Part shown: positions 35,661-44,285 of the stretch, one piece after another | Numbering within the stretch: position 1 is the first letter of the stretch | How the letters are laid out: each line of letters begins with the position of its first letter | Assembly: GCA_963720695.1 (NCBI GenBank) | Contig: CAVRGG010000004.1 | Coordinates: 62,001 to 126,000, forward strand | Reading direction: 5' to 3' | From: UBA668 sp963720695 | Lineage (GTDB): Bacteria > Actinomycetota > Acidimicrobiia > Acidimicrobiales > Ilumatobacteraceae | Length of the DNA: 64,000 nucleotides | Notes under the pieces: generated by a model | What the model was told of the DNA's origin: nothing | Seen by the model: the letters and a program-made list of their open reading frames with translations, nothing else | The model's database searches: none | Position numbers and translations under genes: made by a program

Positions 35661-37411
35661 GACTGCACCGCCGTGGGGACGTCGAGGCTCTCCCGGTCGT
35701 GCTCGAACGCCTCGATCAACTGCCGGTACGCGGGGACGTTCCTCATCAGCTCGTCGTGCACGCCGTGCGCGACGACCTTGCCCTCCACCAGATAGAGGAC
35801 GTCGTCGGCGAGGGCGATGGTCGAAGGGCGACTCGCGACCGCGACGACGGTGGTCGAGGTGAGCGCCGCTCTCAGGTTGGCGATGACCTTCGCCTCGGTG
35901 GTGGGGTCGAGGGCGGAGGTGGTGTCGTCGAGCAGCAGGACCGCGGGTCGTCGGACCAGCGCTCGGGTGAGCGCGAGCCGTTGCCGCTGCCCGCCGGACA
36001 GACCGACGCCGCGTTCCCCGATCTCGGTGTCGAGGCCCTGCGCCAGCGCGTGTACGAACTGGGCCTCGGCGACCTGCAGCGCCAACTCGATCGCGTCGGT
36101 CGGCACCTCGTCGCCCAGGGTGATGTTGTCGCGCACGGTGCCCGCGAGCATGAAGGCCTCCTGGAACACGATGGACACTCCCCCGGCCGGCACCGTGACC
36201 GTGCCGGCGTCAGGAGCGATCAGCCCGGCGATGAGGTGGAGCAACGTGGTCTTTCCCGCACCCGTGGCACCGACGACGGCCACCGTGCGTCCGCCGGGGA
36301 TGACCGCGTCGACCCCGGTGAGGACGTCGCGCTCACCTTCGTGAGCGAAGTGGACGTCGTCGAGGACGACCCGGTTGTCGGGGCCGTGACGCAACGACGC
36401 CGCGGGGTCGACCGCCACCGATTGATCGAGCAGCGAGCGGATGCGAGTCCAGCCGGCGACGGAGTGCGGCAACTCCGAGAGCGTGAACCCGATGAGGCGC
36501 AGCGGGAACACGAGCAGTGTGAACAGGTAGATGAAGCTCGTGAGCTCACCCACGGTCATGGCCCCCGAACGCACGCGGTACGCACCGCCGACGAGCAAGC
36601 CGATGTTGACGACGTTGGGAATGCCGTCGAGCAACGATTCGAAGATGCTGCGGAGCTTGACCGCCCCCAACCGGGCCTCGCGCAGACGGCGAGCGATGAC
36701 GGCGAGACGCTCCGTCTCTCGGTGCTCGGCGCCGAAGGACTTGACGACGGCGACACCGTCGAAGCTCTCGTGCACCGCGGCACTCAACCGACCGAGTTCG
36801 TCCTGGGCCGTGTTGTAGAACTGATCGACTCGGCGCTGATAGGTGATGTTCAGCCCGAGCAGCACCGGGAAGACGCACACCGCTGCGATCCCCAGCGGAA
36901 GGTCGGTGATCAGCAGCCAGATCGACGACAGGAAGATCAGCACGACGACGCCCGAGGCGAAGGGCAACGGACCGAGCACCGAGGTGGCGGCTTCGGCATC
37001 GACGCCCGCTCGGGTGATGAGGTCGCCCGTGCTCTGACGGCGGTGCCACGGGATGGGCTGCTCGGTCAACCGGTCGACCACTTCCGCGGTGAGGCGTTCG
37101 GTCACCCGCCAGGTGGTGCGGCCCGCCCACGTACGTCGCACCACCACACCGACGGCGCGCACGATGCCGAGCAGGATCAGCGCACCGAGGACCGCGACCA
37201 CCGTGGAGGTCGGCACGGAGCCGTCACGAAAGCGCGGCGTGATGACCTTGTCGATGATCAGGCGGACCACCGCAGCCGAGGCGACCGTGCACGCGGCGAA
37301 CACCGCCGCACCACTGACGGCGATGAAGAACGTCCGCTTGTTGTGCCGCAGCAGGGCGCGTACGAGCCGGAACGCCTGCGCCATTCGACCGGCTTCCATC
37401 GGAACGTCCAT
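35657..37411 (-). CDS. ABC exporter half-transporter, degenerate ATPase
   Basis: A 584-residue partner of the downstream ABC half-transporter. The membrane domain spans about residues 30-325. The ATPase has Walker A VVGATGAGKTT and a perfect signature LSGGQRQR. Walker B reads LLLDDTTSALD, with Asp in place of the catalytic Glu, and the switch region reads AVASRPST, with Ser in place of the conserved His. Loss of both residues on this subunit is the pattern of heterodimeric exporters such as TM287/288. ATG at 37411 is preferred over upstream codons that run into the divergent promoter region. Confidence 0.93.
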   Translation of the reverse strand: MDVPMEAGRMAQAFRLVRALLRHNKRTFFIAVSGAAVFAACTVASAAVVRLIIDKVITPRFRDGSVPTSTVVAVLGALILLGIVRAVGVVVRRTWAGRTTWRVTERLTAEVVDRLTEQPIPWHRRQSTGDLITRAGVDAEAATSVLGPLPFASGVVVLIFLSSIWLLITDLPLGIAAVCVFPVLLGLNITYQRRVDQFYNTAQDELGRLSAAVHESFDGVAVVKSFGAEHRETERLAVIARRLREARLGAVKLRSIFESLLDGIPNVVNIGLLVGGAYRVRSGAMTVGELTSFIYLFTLLVFPLRLIGFTLSELPHSVAGWTRIRSLLDQSVAVDPAASLRHGPDNRVVLDDVHFAHEGERDVLTGVDAVIPGGRTVAVVGATGAGKTTLLHLIAGLIAPDAGTVTVPAGGVSIVFQEAFMLAGTVRDNITLGDEVPTDAIELALQVAEAQFVHALAQGLDTEIGERGVGLSGGQRQRLALTRALVRRPAVLLLDDTTSALDPTTEAKVIANLRAALTSTTVVAVASRPSTIALADDVLYLVEGKVVAHGVHDELMRNVPAYRQLIEAFEHDRESLDVPTAVQS

Positions 37412-37514
37412 GCCCTTTCCCACGGCTGACCGTTCTACCACCGGGCCGCGTTCGAATGACGCCGATATCCCATGCGAAATGGCTCGACCGTGGGCCAACC
37501 CGTAACCTGACGGA

Positions 37515-38022
37515 GTGCAGCAGCTCGACGCCGGCCTCCTCATCCTGCGCGTGGTGTTCGGTCCGTTCCTCGCCTACCACGGCTACAACAAGGTCTTCGG
37601 CGGCGGCAAGCTGACCGGAACCGAGGCGTGGTTCCGGTCGTTGGGAATGAAGTGGCCGTACTGGCAGGCCCGCCTCGCCGCGACCACCGAGATCGGGGCC
37701 GGGCTCCTCTTCGCCCTGGGCCTGCTCACGCCACTGGCCGCCGGCGCGATGGTGGCGTTGATGGCGGTGGCCATCTGGACCGTGCACTGGAAGGTCGGCT
37801 TCTTCGTGTTCAAGCCGAACCAGGGCTGGGAGTACTGCGCCTCCATCGCCGTCGTCGCGTTCGTCGTGGCGATGATCGGCCCCGGCCGCTGGTCGCTCGA
37901 CCACGCACTTCGACCTCGCGTTCTCCGGATGGAGCGGCGCGGTGGTCGCCGGCGTCCTCGGCATCGGTGGTGCCGCCACACAGCTCGCCGTCAGTTACCG
38001 ACCCAGGAAGCAGTCCTCATGA
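37515..38022 (+). CDS. DoxX family membrane protein, frame interrupted by one extra base
   Basis: A four-helix DoxX/TQO-type membrane protein with LLILRVVFGPFLAYHGYNKVFGG at the N terminus, GLLFALGLLTPLAAGAMVAL and NQGWEYCASIAVVAFVVAM. The frame breaks near 37908. Skipping one C in GCACTTCG restores DHAFDLAFSGWSGAVVAG with the fourth helix, and leads to a stop overlapping the next ATG (ATGA), a 168-residue product. Without correction the frame reads Arg-rich nonsense straight into the next gene, a fusion that should not be trusted. GTG start. Divergent from the ABC exporter. Confidence 0.8.
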
Positions 38023-38600
38023 GCGCCCCGGTGATGAATCCCCCCGTCGAAGTCCGGCCAGGGCGGACCTGGGTGAAGCTCGTGCTGGTCGTGCTGTGCC
38101 TGATGGTCGCCGCGATGTGGGTCTTCTACTTCTTCTTCGCCTCCGACCAGGGCATCTATCAGCTCGAGGACACCACCTGGCGGGAGAAGGCGGCGCCGAT
38201 CTGCCAGGCCGCCCAGGATCAGCGCGAACTGCTCGTCGACAAGACGGGCGGCTACATCTCGAATCCGACGCCCGAACAGATGGCACAGCGGGCAGCGATC
38301 GTCGACAAGGCGACCGACATCATCGAGCAGATGCTCGACGACATCGTCGCCATCCCGGTCGCCACCGCCCGCGATCGCCAGCTGCTCGACATCTTCGACG
38401 AGAACTACCGCCTGGTCATCAAGGACCGGCGTCGATACGCCGCGAGTCTGCGGGCCGGTGACCTCGTGCCGTACTCCGAGACCGTCGTCGCCGGCGGGCC
38501 GGTGTCGAACGTGGTCGCCGACTTCACCGCCGGCGTGAAGGGCAACGACGTGCCCGCATGCACGCCGCCCGGCGAACTCGGCGGCGACCTCAAGACCTGA
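38019..38600 (+). CDS. Hypothetical membrane-anchored protein
   Basis: 193 residues: a cytoplasmic N terminus of about 20 residues, one membrane helix (VKLVLVVLCLMVAAMWVFYF), then an extracytoplasmic helical domain of about 150 residues with two Cys (PICQAAQ and PACTPPG) that could form a disulfide. The helices have a heptad-like pattern and charged faces (IVDKATDIIEQMLDDIVAIP). No family recognised. The ATG overlaps the DoxX stop in the corrected frame, arguing for co-translation with DoxX. Confidence 0.7.
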   Translation: MSAPVMNPPVEVRPGRTWVKLVLVVLCLMVAAMWVFYFFFASDQGIYQLEDTTWREKAAPICQAAQDQRELLVDKTGGYISNPTPEQMAQRAAIVDKATDIIEQMLDDIVAIPVATARDRQLLDIFDENYRLVIKDRRRYAASLRAGDLVPYSETVVAGGPVSNVVADFTAGVKGNDVPACTPPGELGGDLKT

Positions 38601-38656
38601 CCCGTCCCAGTCGCGCGACGCCACCGTTCATCATCGTGTGAAAGGCTCGTGAGGTG

Positions 38657-38947
38657 ATGTCGCCGGACGAACCGTCGCAGTGGCAGCGTGCGTACGACGC
38701 ATCGATCGCCGAGCAGGAAGCGCACGCCGCTGAGGCCGCACGAGATCTCGACCCGGCGTGGCGTCGGCACCTCGAGATCCGCGCCGGGTTCGGGATCATC
38801 GTGACCGTGCTCGGCTTTGCGGGCTTGGGAGTCGGCTTGCTCGTGGTCGGACCATGGTACGTGTCGGTCATCGGTGTGATGCTCGTGCTGGGCGCCGGGC
38901 TCGCGGCTGCGGGCGCAGTCAAGGAACATCCGTGGAGGATGCGCTGA
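38657..38947 (+). CDS. Small two-span membrane protein, hypothetical
   Basis: 96 residues: a charged, helical N terminus (QEAHAAEAARDLDPAWRRHL) and two membrane helices separated by a short GPWYVS turn, ending in a basic tail. Unrecognised. ATG at 38657; a GTG one codon upstream is also possible. The next gene starts inside its last codons. Confidence 0.6.
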   Translation: MSPDEPSQWQRAYDASIAEQEAHAAEAARDLDPAWRRHLEIRAGFGIIVTVLGFAGLGVGLLVVGPWYVSVIGVMLVLGAGLAAAGAVKEHPWRMR

Positions 38948-39462
38948 CTTCGCAGCCGAGCGTTCGCAGGGCGGGGCTGCCGCTCGTCCCGTGTGCGGCG
39001 ATCGTCATCTCGATCGCCGCGGCGGTGGGGTACGCGATGACGCTGCCGAGTTCGTCATCGCCGTCGACGGACGAGGTGACGAATGCGGTCATCCTTCTCT
39101 GGGTCCTGTCGATGGCCGCCCTCGTCGCGTCGGCACTGTGGACGTCCAGAGTTCCCGCGAGTCGGCGCCGGGTCATCGCCGTCGGCGTCGCTCTGTGTCT
39201 CGTCGCCGTCGGCTGGTGGGTGTCGCGTGTGCTGGATCGCGCATGGGTGGACGCATGCGACTTCGGAACCGGCTCGGGTGATCGATGCGCCACGGGAGCA
39301 GCACCATCGACCCCGCGCTGGGTCCTGATGGTCTGGCCGACGTTCGGTCTGCTCATCGGTGGACTCTGCGCCGGCGTCGCGGGCGTCGCCCGCCGCTTGG
39401 CGATGGCGGACCCGATCGATCGACCGGTGACGGAACTCAGCGGGGGGCGATGCCGGAGGTGA
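38932..39462 (+). CDS. Hypothetical membrane protein with four hydrophobic segments
   Basis: 176 residues with four probable helices (VPCAAIVISIAAAVGYAM, AVILLWVLSMAALVASALW, VIAVGVALCLVAVGWWV and VLMVWPTFGLLIGGLCAGV) and a Cys-containing loop between the third and fourth (DACDFGTGSGDRC). GTG start at 38932 overlaps the preceding gene by 16 bases. The 3' end overlaps the convergent TetR gene by 26 bases. Function unknown. Confidence 0.6.
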   Translation: MEDALTSQPSVRRAGLPLVPCAAIVISIAAAVGYAMTLPSSSSPSTDEVTNAVILLWVLSMAALVASALWTSRVPASRRRVIAVGVALCLVAVGWWVSRVLDRAWVDACDFGTGSGDRCATGAAPSTPRWVLMVWPTFGLLIGGLCAGVAGVARRLAMADPIDRPVTELSGGRCRR

Positions 39463-40048
39463 CCGTGGTGATGACCAGCTCGACGACGGAGTCGTCGACG
39501 AGCGCGTCGGTGACCATCCAGCGATAGAGCAGGGGTGCGACCAGCAGATCGTGGACGAGGCTCAGGTCGGCGTCGGCATCGATCTCGCCGCGGGCCACGG
39601 CCCGCTGCAACACCGTCTGGAGGCCACTGCGGCGCTGGGTGATGAACTCCTGATACGCCTCGGCGACATCGGGGTTGACCTTCGCGGCGGCGATCATCTG
39701 CGGGAAGACCCGCTGCAGTTCGCCCTCGGTGAGCGGGTGCCACACCTGGCCCAGCATGATCCGCAGATCGCCTCGCAGATTGCCCGTGTCGGGCACCTCC
39801 GGCTGACGAACGCACGACATCCACGCGTCGAGCATCAGCGCTTCCTTCGACGACCATCGCCGGTAGATCGTGGCCTTGCCGACACCGGCCTGCGAGGCCA
39901 CGGCATCCATCGTCAGACCGGCGATGCCGACCTCAGCGACCAGTTGCAGCGCTGCACTGAGGATCTCGCCGGTACAGGCTTCGTTGCGTGGCCGGCCGCG
40001 CCGGGTCCCTGTATCGGGGGTCTCGAGATCGTCGTCGGTGGCGTGCAC
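39437..40048 (-). CDS. TetR/AcrR family transcriptional regulator
   Basis: A 203-residue repressor. Helix-turn-helix at about residues 27-72: ILSAALQLVAEVGIAGLTMD, then VASQAGVGKATIYRRWSSKE. The C-terminal ligand domain carries the TetR_C family helix IAAAKVNPDVAEAYQEFI and the RGEIDADADLSLVHDLLVAP region. GTG start 3 bases after the stop of the MFS exporter gene, so regulator and pump form one operon. The palindrome just upstream of the pump gene is the likely binding site, giving autoregulation. Confidence 0.93.
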   Translation of the reverse strand: MHATDDDLETPDTGTRRGRPRNEACTGEILSAALQLVAEVGIAGLTMDAVASQAGVGKATIYRRWSSKEALMLDAWMSCVRQPEVPDTGNLRGDLRIMLGQVWHPLTEGELQRVFPQMIAAAKVNPDVAEAYQEFITQRRSGLQTVLQRAVARGEIDADADLSLVHDLLVAPLLYRWMVTDALVDDSVVELVITTVTSGIAPR

Positions 40049-40051
40049 TGA

Positions 40052-41644
40052 TCAGGATCCTGCCACCGGCGACAGTGCGTCGGCGGGACTCTGTTCGGCG
40101 ACAGCGTCGTGGGCGGTCGCGGGCAGATAGCGATAGGCGACCACGGCGGCGAGACCGACGACCACCGCGCCCAGTCGGAGACCGCCGGAGAGCCCGTGCA
40201 CGAACGAATCCTTGGCTGCGCTGATGAAGGCCGGAGCGGAATCACCCATCGACACGGCACCCTTCAGCGCGCCGCCGAGGCTGGCGCGAGCATCGGTGAG
40301 CGCGGATCCGCTGAGGCCGAACGAGCCGGCGACGTCGTCGATGCCGGCGGCGTAGACACTCGCCACGAGACTGCCGATGACGGCGACGCCCATCGCGCCG
40401 CCCATCTGGCGAGTCGTGTCGTTCACCGCGGAGCCGACGCCTGCCTTTGCCCGGGGCAGCGAACCCATCACGCTCTCGGTGGCGGGCGCCATCACCAGGC
40501 CCATGCCCATCGCCATGAAGCACATGTTGGCGATGACACGGAAGTAGCTCGACTCGGTGTGGATGAACGACAGCACGACCATCGCAGAGGCGATGAGGAT
40601 CAGCCCCATCGTGACCACCCGCTTCGTGCCGATGCGTTCCACCAGGCGAGCGGACAGTGGCGCGGTGATCATCATCGTCATGGCGTACGGGACGAGCCGG
40701 ATGCCGGCCTGCAGGGCGGTGTAGCCGTGCACCAATTGCCAGTACTGCGTCATCAGGAACAGCGAACCGAACAGCGCGAAGAACGTCAGGGTGACCGCGG
40801 TGTTGGCGGCGGTGAAGCGCGGGTTCTTGAAGAAGCTCATGTCGAGCATCGGGTGCTCGGTGTGCTGCTCCCACAGGATGAAGGAGACGACCCCGATGAT
40901 GCCGACGGCGAACGCCACCGTCACCTCGGTACTCGTCCATCCCTTGTCGGGCCCCTCGATGATGCCGAACAACATCGAGCCGAGACCGATCATGGAGAGC
41001 AACGCCCCGAGCGGATCCAGCCGGGGGGCAGCTGGATCCTTGGACTCGGGGACGAAGAAGTGGCCGGCGACCAACGCGGTGGCGCCGATGGGCAGGTTGA
41101 CCCAGAACACCGAGCTCCACGAGAAGTGGGTGAGCAGGATGCCGCCGATGACGGGGCCGAGCGCCACGCCGAGACCCGAGAAGCCGGCCCAGATGGCGAT
41201 GGCACGACCGCGTTCGCGGGGGTCGCGGAACACGTTGGTGAGGATCGACAGCGTCGACGGCATGATCAGCGCACCGCCGACGCCCATGAGCGCCCTGGTC
41301 AGGATCAGCTGCGACGGGCTCCCCGACAGCGCCGAGAGCACCGAGCCGAAGGCGAAGATGACGATGCCGACTCGCAGCGCCAGCTTGCGGCCGAACCGGT
41401 CACCGAGGCTGCCGGTGGTGAGCAGGAGGCCGGCGAACACCAGCGTGTACCCGTCGACGATCCACTGCAGCTGGCTGTTCGTGGCTCCGAGCTCGGTGAC
41501 GAGGGACGGGATCGCCACGTTGAGGATGGTGTTGTCCATCACGATGATGAGCAGGCTGAGGCACAGCGTGGCGAGGGTGAACCATCGACGAGCGTGCACT
41601 CGTGGATCGATCAGGTCGGGTTCATGAAGCGGAGCAGAAGTCAT
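40052..41644 (-). CDS. DHA2 family MFS drug exporter (EmrB/QacA type)
   Basis: A 530-residue, 14-helix proton-drug antiporter. Signature features are the N-terminal IIVMDNTILNVAIPSL (motif D1), GSLGDRFGRKLALRVG after helix 2 (motif A) and ALMGVGGALIMPSTLS with GPVIGGILL (motif C) in helix 5. Pumps of this type remove dyes, quaternary ammonium compounds or antibiotics. First gene of the pump-regulator operon. The ATG at 41644 sits 11 bases downstream of a perfect 23-bp palindrome. Confidence 0.94.
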   Translation of the reverse strand: MTSAPLHEPDLIDPRVHARRWFTLATLCLSLLIIVMDNTILNVAIPSLVTELGATNSQLQWIVDGYTLVFAGLLLTTGSLGDRFGRKLALRVGIVIFAFGSVLSALSGSPSQLILTRALMGVGGALIMPSTLSILTNVFRDPRERGRAIAIWAGFSGLGVALGPVIGGILLTHFSWSSVFWVNLPIGATALVAGHFFVPESKDPAAPRLDPLGALLSMIGLGSMLFGIIEGPDKGWTSTEVTVAFAVGIIGVVSFILWEQHTEHPMLDMSFFKNPRFTAANTAVTLTFFALFGSLFLMTQYWQLVHGYTALQAGIRLVPYAMTMMITAPLSARLVERIGTKRVVTMGLILIASAMVVLSFIHTESSYFRVIANMCFMAMGMGLVMAPATESVMGSLPRAKAGVGSAVNDTTRQMGGAMGVAVIGSLVASVYAAGIDDVAGSFGLSGSALTDARASLGGALKGAVSMGDSAPAFISAAKDSFVHGLSGGLRLGAVVVGLAAVVAYRYLPATAHDAVAEQSPADALSPVAGS

Positions 41645-41655
41645 CGGGGGTCTTT

Positions 41656-41678
41656 CGATACGGAACGGTTCCGTATCG
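41656..41678. promoter_or_regulatory. TetR-type operator, 23-bp perfect palindrome
   Basis: CGATACGGAAC at 41656-41666 is mirrored by GTTCCGTATCG at 41668-41678 around a single central G. The size, symmetry and place (directly before the MFS start, in an operon with a TetR gene) fit a TetR-family operator overlapping the promoter or leader. Confidence 0.85.
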
Positions 41679-41725
41679 TAATCCTGCGAGTCGCCTGCGT
41701 CATGCAAATTTCGGTGTGACTTCCG

Positions 41726-42379
41726 TCAATCCACCCGGACCCAGCCCTGTCCCTCCACATAGCGCCTGATGACCTTGGCAGGCGACCCGACGGCGACGCT
41801 GAAATCGGGGATCTCACCGGACACGACGGAGTTGGCCCCGATGGTGACGTGGCGGCCGATGACCGAGCCGGGGAGGACGACCGCGCCGTGGCCGATCCAG
41901 GAGCCGTCGCCGATGCGCACCGGGCGCTCCGGCTGGGTCTGCTGCGAGATCGGGCGGGTCACGTCCTCGTACCCGTGGTTCTGGTCGGTGATGTACACGT
42001 GGTGCCCTGTCCACACGTCGTCGCCGATGTCGATCGAGAAGTGGCCGACGATGCCGGTGCCCTTGCCGATCAGGCAGCGGTCGCCGATGCGGACGACCGG
42101 ATCGCTGAGGCACTGCTGTCCGGGGACCATTCCGGCCGACAGCGTGGACTGTGGCCCGATCATGGTGCCCGTCCCGATGTGGATGTAGCGCTCGTTGAAG
42201 ATCGTGTTGTGCGGAAAGCAGATGATGCTGTTCGCGCCGAAGCGTCCGAAGCGTCGGCCGGCGGCGCTGTCGGGGCCGATCGCCCCCACCCGACTCACGA
42301 GGGCCCAGGCGCGCCGAACGACCTCACCGCCGATGCGATACCCGGTCGCTCGGGAACGGTTCACCAGGTTGCGGCGCAT
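41726..42379 (-). CDS. Hexapeptide-repeat (LbH) acyltransferase
   Basis: A left-handed beta-helix transferase of the maltose/galactoside O-acetyltransferase type, 217 residues from ATG 42379. Repeated hexapeptide turns are visible: IGTGTMIGPQSTLS, VVRIGDRCLIGKGTGIVG, IDIGDDVWTGHHVYITD and, after a loop, IGDGSWIGHGAVVLPGSVIG with HVTIGANSVVSG. The His of DQNHGYED is the probable catalytic His. It probably acetylates a sugar of the envelope. An upstream start at 42412 would add 11 residues. Confidence 0.85.
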   Translation of the reverse strand: MRRNLVNRSRATGYRIGGEVVRRAWALVSRVGAIGPDSAAGRRFGRFGANSIICFPHNTIFNERYIHIGTGTMIGPQSTLSAGMVPGQQCLSDPVVRIGDRCLIGKGTGIVGHFSIDIGDDVWTGHHVYITDQNHGYEDVTRPISQQTQPERPVRIGDGSWIGHGAVVLPGSVIGRHVTIGANSVVSGEIPDFSVAVGSPAKVIRRYVEGQGWVRVD

Positions 42380-42462
42380 GCCGGGGAAGCTAGCGGGTGG
42401 TACGGCTAGCATGACCGGTCGACGGCTGCCACGGGCGGCCAGATGGCGATCACGTCACCCAG

Positions 42463-43239
42463 ATGTCATCCGAGCAACTGCTTCCCAAAGAACTCCGGCA
42501 CGCTGTGGCGAAGGGTTGGTTCGTCCACTCCTTCACCGCGTTGGGGGCCGTGTGCGGCATGTTCGGCCTCATCGCGGTCGCCGACGGCAAGGCCCAGCAG
42601 GCCATCCTGTGGCTCGCGGTGGCGATGATCCTCGACGGTGTCGACGGGCCGGTCGCACGGGCATGGTGCGTGCGCGAGAACGTGCCGCGGATCGACGGCT
42701 ACACCCTCGACCTGATCGTCGACTTCGTCACGTGCATCGTGATCCCGGTGCTGTTCCTCCACCAGTTCGGGATGCTCCCGAAGGGCTGGTCGCTCATCAT
42801 CGGGGCGTTCGTGCTGTTCATGTCGGCGCTGTGGATGTCGCGCACCGACCAGATGACCCACGACCACTTCTTCAACGGCTTTCCGTGTGAGTGGAACATG
42901 ATCGTCCCCACGCTCTACCTGCTCGAGTCGCCGCCGTGGGTCACTGCCACCGTGTGCGTGCTGCTCTCGCTCACGCAGCTCACCAACTGGAAGTTCGTGC
43001 ATCCGATGCAGGTGCGCCGGTTCCGTCCGGTCACCATCTCGGTCACCGTCGTGTGGCTGGCGACGGTCATCGCCATGACCTTGGACCTCCCTCAGCACAA
43101 CTCGGCAGCCGACTACCTGCTCGTCGCCTGCCCGCTCTACATCGTCGGCCTCGGCGTGTGGCGAACCTTCGGCGCGGGCGCCCTCGAAGCCGACGCCACC
43201 GATCCCGCCTCCATCGTCGCCCACAGCATCGGGTCGTGA
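42463..43239 (+). CDS. Phosphatidylcholine synthase-like CDP-alcohol phosphatidyltransferase
   Basis: A polytopic enzyme of 258 residues that would join CDP-diacylglycerol and choline. The CDP-alcohol motif is present in the Pcs-type spacing: DGVDGPVARAW, then RIDGYTLDLIVDF. The Pcs-specific segment HFFNGFPCEWNMIVPTLYLL follows (usually FRGFPAxWN), and later a KFVHPMQVRRFRPV stretch also typical of Pcs. The preceding helix GAVCGMFGLIAV matches. The P1 peptidase gene overlaps its stop (GTGA). Confidence 0.85.
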   Translation: MSSEQLLPKELRHAVAKGWFVHSFTALGAVCGMFGLIAVADGKAQQAILWLAVAMILDGVDGPVARAWCVRENVPRIDGYTLDLIVDFVTCIVIPVLFLHQFGMLPKGWSLIIGAFVLFMSALWMSRTDQMTHDHFFNGFPCEWNMIVPTLYLLESPPWVTATVCVLLSLTQLTNWKFVHPMQVRRFRPVTISVTVVWLATVIAMTLDLPQHNSAADYLLVACPLYIVGLGVWRTFGAGALEADATDPASIVAHSIGS

Positions 43240-44285
43240 CGCCGGCAGGGTGCCTCACCGATGTGCCCGGCATCCGCGTCGGACATGCCCAGCGCGTCGG
43301 TCGGGGGTGGCGGACCGGCACGACGGTGATCCTGCTGCCGGCCGACACCGTCGCCGGTGTGGACGTCCGTGGCGGAGGCCCCGGCACCCGTGAGACCGAC
43401 CTCCTCCAACCCACCGCGACGATGCACACGGTGCACGCCATCTGCCTCACCGGAGGCAGCGCGTTCGGGCTGTCCGCTGCCGGCGGTGTGATGGAGTACC
43501 TCGAGGAGAAGGGGGTCGGCTTCCAGGTCGGACCGCTCGCGGACGAGGTCGTCCCGATCGTGCCGACCGCGGTGATCTTCGATCTTCAACGGGGCGGCGT
43601 GTTCGGCAACCGACCAGACGCAGGGTTCGGCCGCCGTGCCGCCCGTGCAGCACGCTCCTCCGCCGTCGCTACGGGGTCCGTCGGCGCCGGCACCGGCGCT
43701 CGGTCCCGCGGGCTGCAAGGCGGTGTCGGCACCGCGAGCATCACCCTTCCCAACGGCGTGGTGGTCGCTGCGTTGGCCGTGGTCAACTCGGCTGGGTCGG
43801 TGATCGATCCGCGCACGGCGATGCCCTGGGAGCCAGGTTCGACCAGGTTGCGTCGGCCCTCGGCCTCCGACCGCGACGCGCTCCGCAGCCACCTGGAGGC
43901 CGCAACTCCCCCGCTCAACACCACGATCGGCGTGGTCGCGACCACGGCCGCGCTCAGCAAGGCGGAGTGCAGTCGATTCGCCACGGTGGCCCACGACGGG
44001 CTCGCCCGCGCCATCCGGCCGGTGCACTCGATGCTCGACGGCGATGCGATCTTCGGTGTCGCCACGGGCCGCGACGACCTCGGCTCGCTCGCCGACTCCT
44101 CGGAACCGGGCGCACCACCACGGCGTGCTCGCGTCGGTTGGCTCAACGCGGTGCTCGAGGCGGGCGCCGCATGCTTCGCGACCGCGTGCACCGACGCGAT
44201 CGTGCAGGCCACGGCGACGGGCGACGATCCGGCGTACCGAGATCTGTGCCCGAGCGCCTACCCACGTTTCCAATCGGACCGATGA
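43236..44285 (+). CDS. P1 family peptidase (DmpA-type aminopeptidase)
   Basis: A self-processing Ntn-hydrolase-like peptidase, 349 residues. N-terminal LTDVPGIRVGHAQ and GTTVILLPADTVAGVDVRGGGPGTRETDLL match the family. The nucleophile region is GSVGAGTGAR followed by GGVGTASI, where chain cleavage normally occurs before Ser/Thr. DmpA-family enzymes release N-terminal residues from short amides or beta-peptides. GTG start overlapping the phosphatidylcholine synthase stop by 4 bases; panB starts at the very next base after its stop. Confidence 0.9.
   Translation: MTPAGCLTDVPGIRVGHAQRVGRGWRTGTTVILLPADTVAGVDVRGGGPGTRETDLLQPTATMHTVHAICLTGGSAFGLSAAGGVMEYLEEKGVGFQVGPLADEVVPIVPTAVIFDLQRGGVFGNRPDAGFGRRAARAARSSAVATGSVGAGTGARSRGLQGGVGTASITLPNGVVVAALAVVNSAGSVIDPRTAMPWEPGSTRLRRPSASDRDALRSHLEAATPPLNTTIGVVATTAALSKAECSRFATVAHDGLARAIRPVHSMLDGDAIFGVATGRDDLGSLADSSEPGAPPRRARVGWLNAVLEAGAACFATACTDAIVQATATGDDPAYRDLCPSAYPRFQSDR

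Noticed and set aside
37515..38600. A single DoxX plus C-terminal-domain fusion protein of 361 residues
   Set aside because: The joining segment is Arg-rich frame-shifted sequence; the other frame gives the proper fourth DoxX helix and an ATGA junction, so two genes are more likely.
40109..41719. A 536-residue plus-strand frame opposite the MFS exporter
   Set aside because: Shadow of the exporter gene; Asp/His/Arg/Gln-rich, no domain, and the minus-strand protein has all family motifs.
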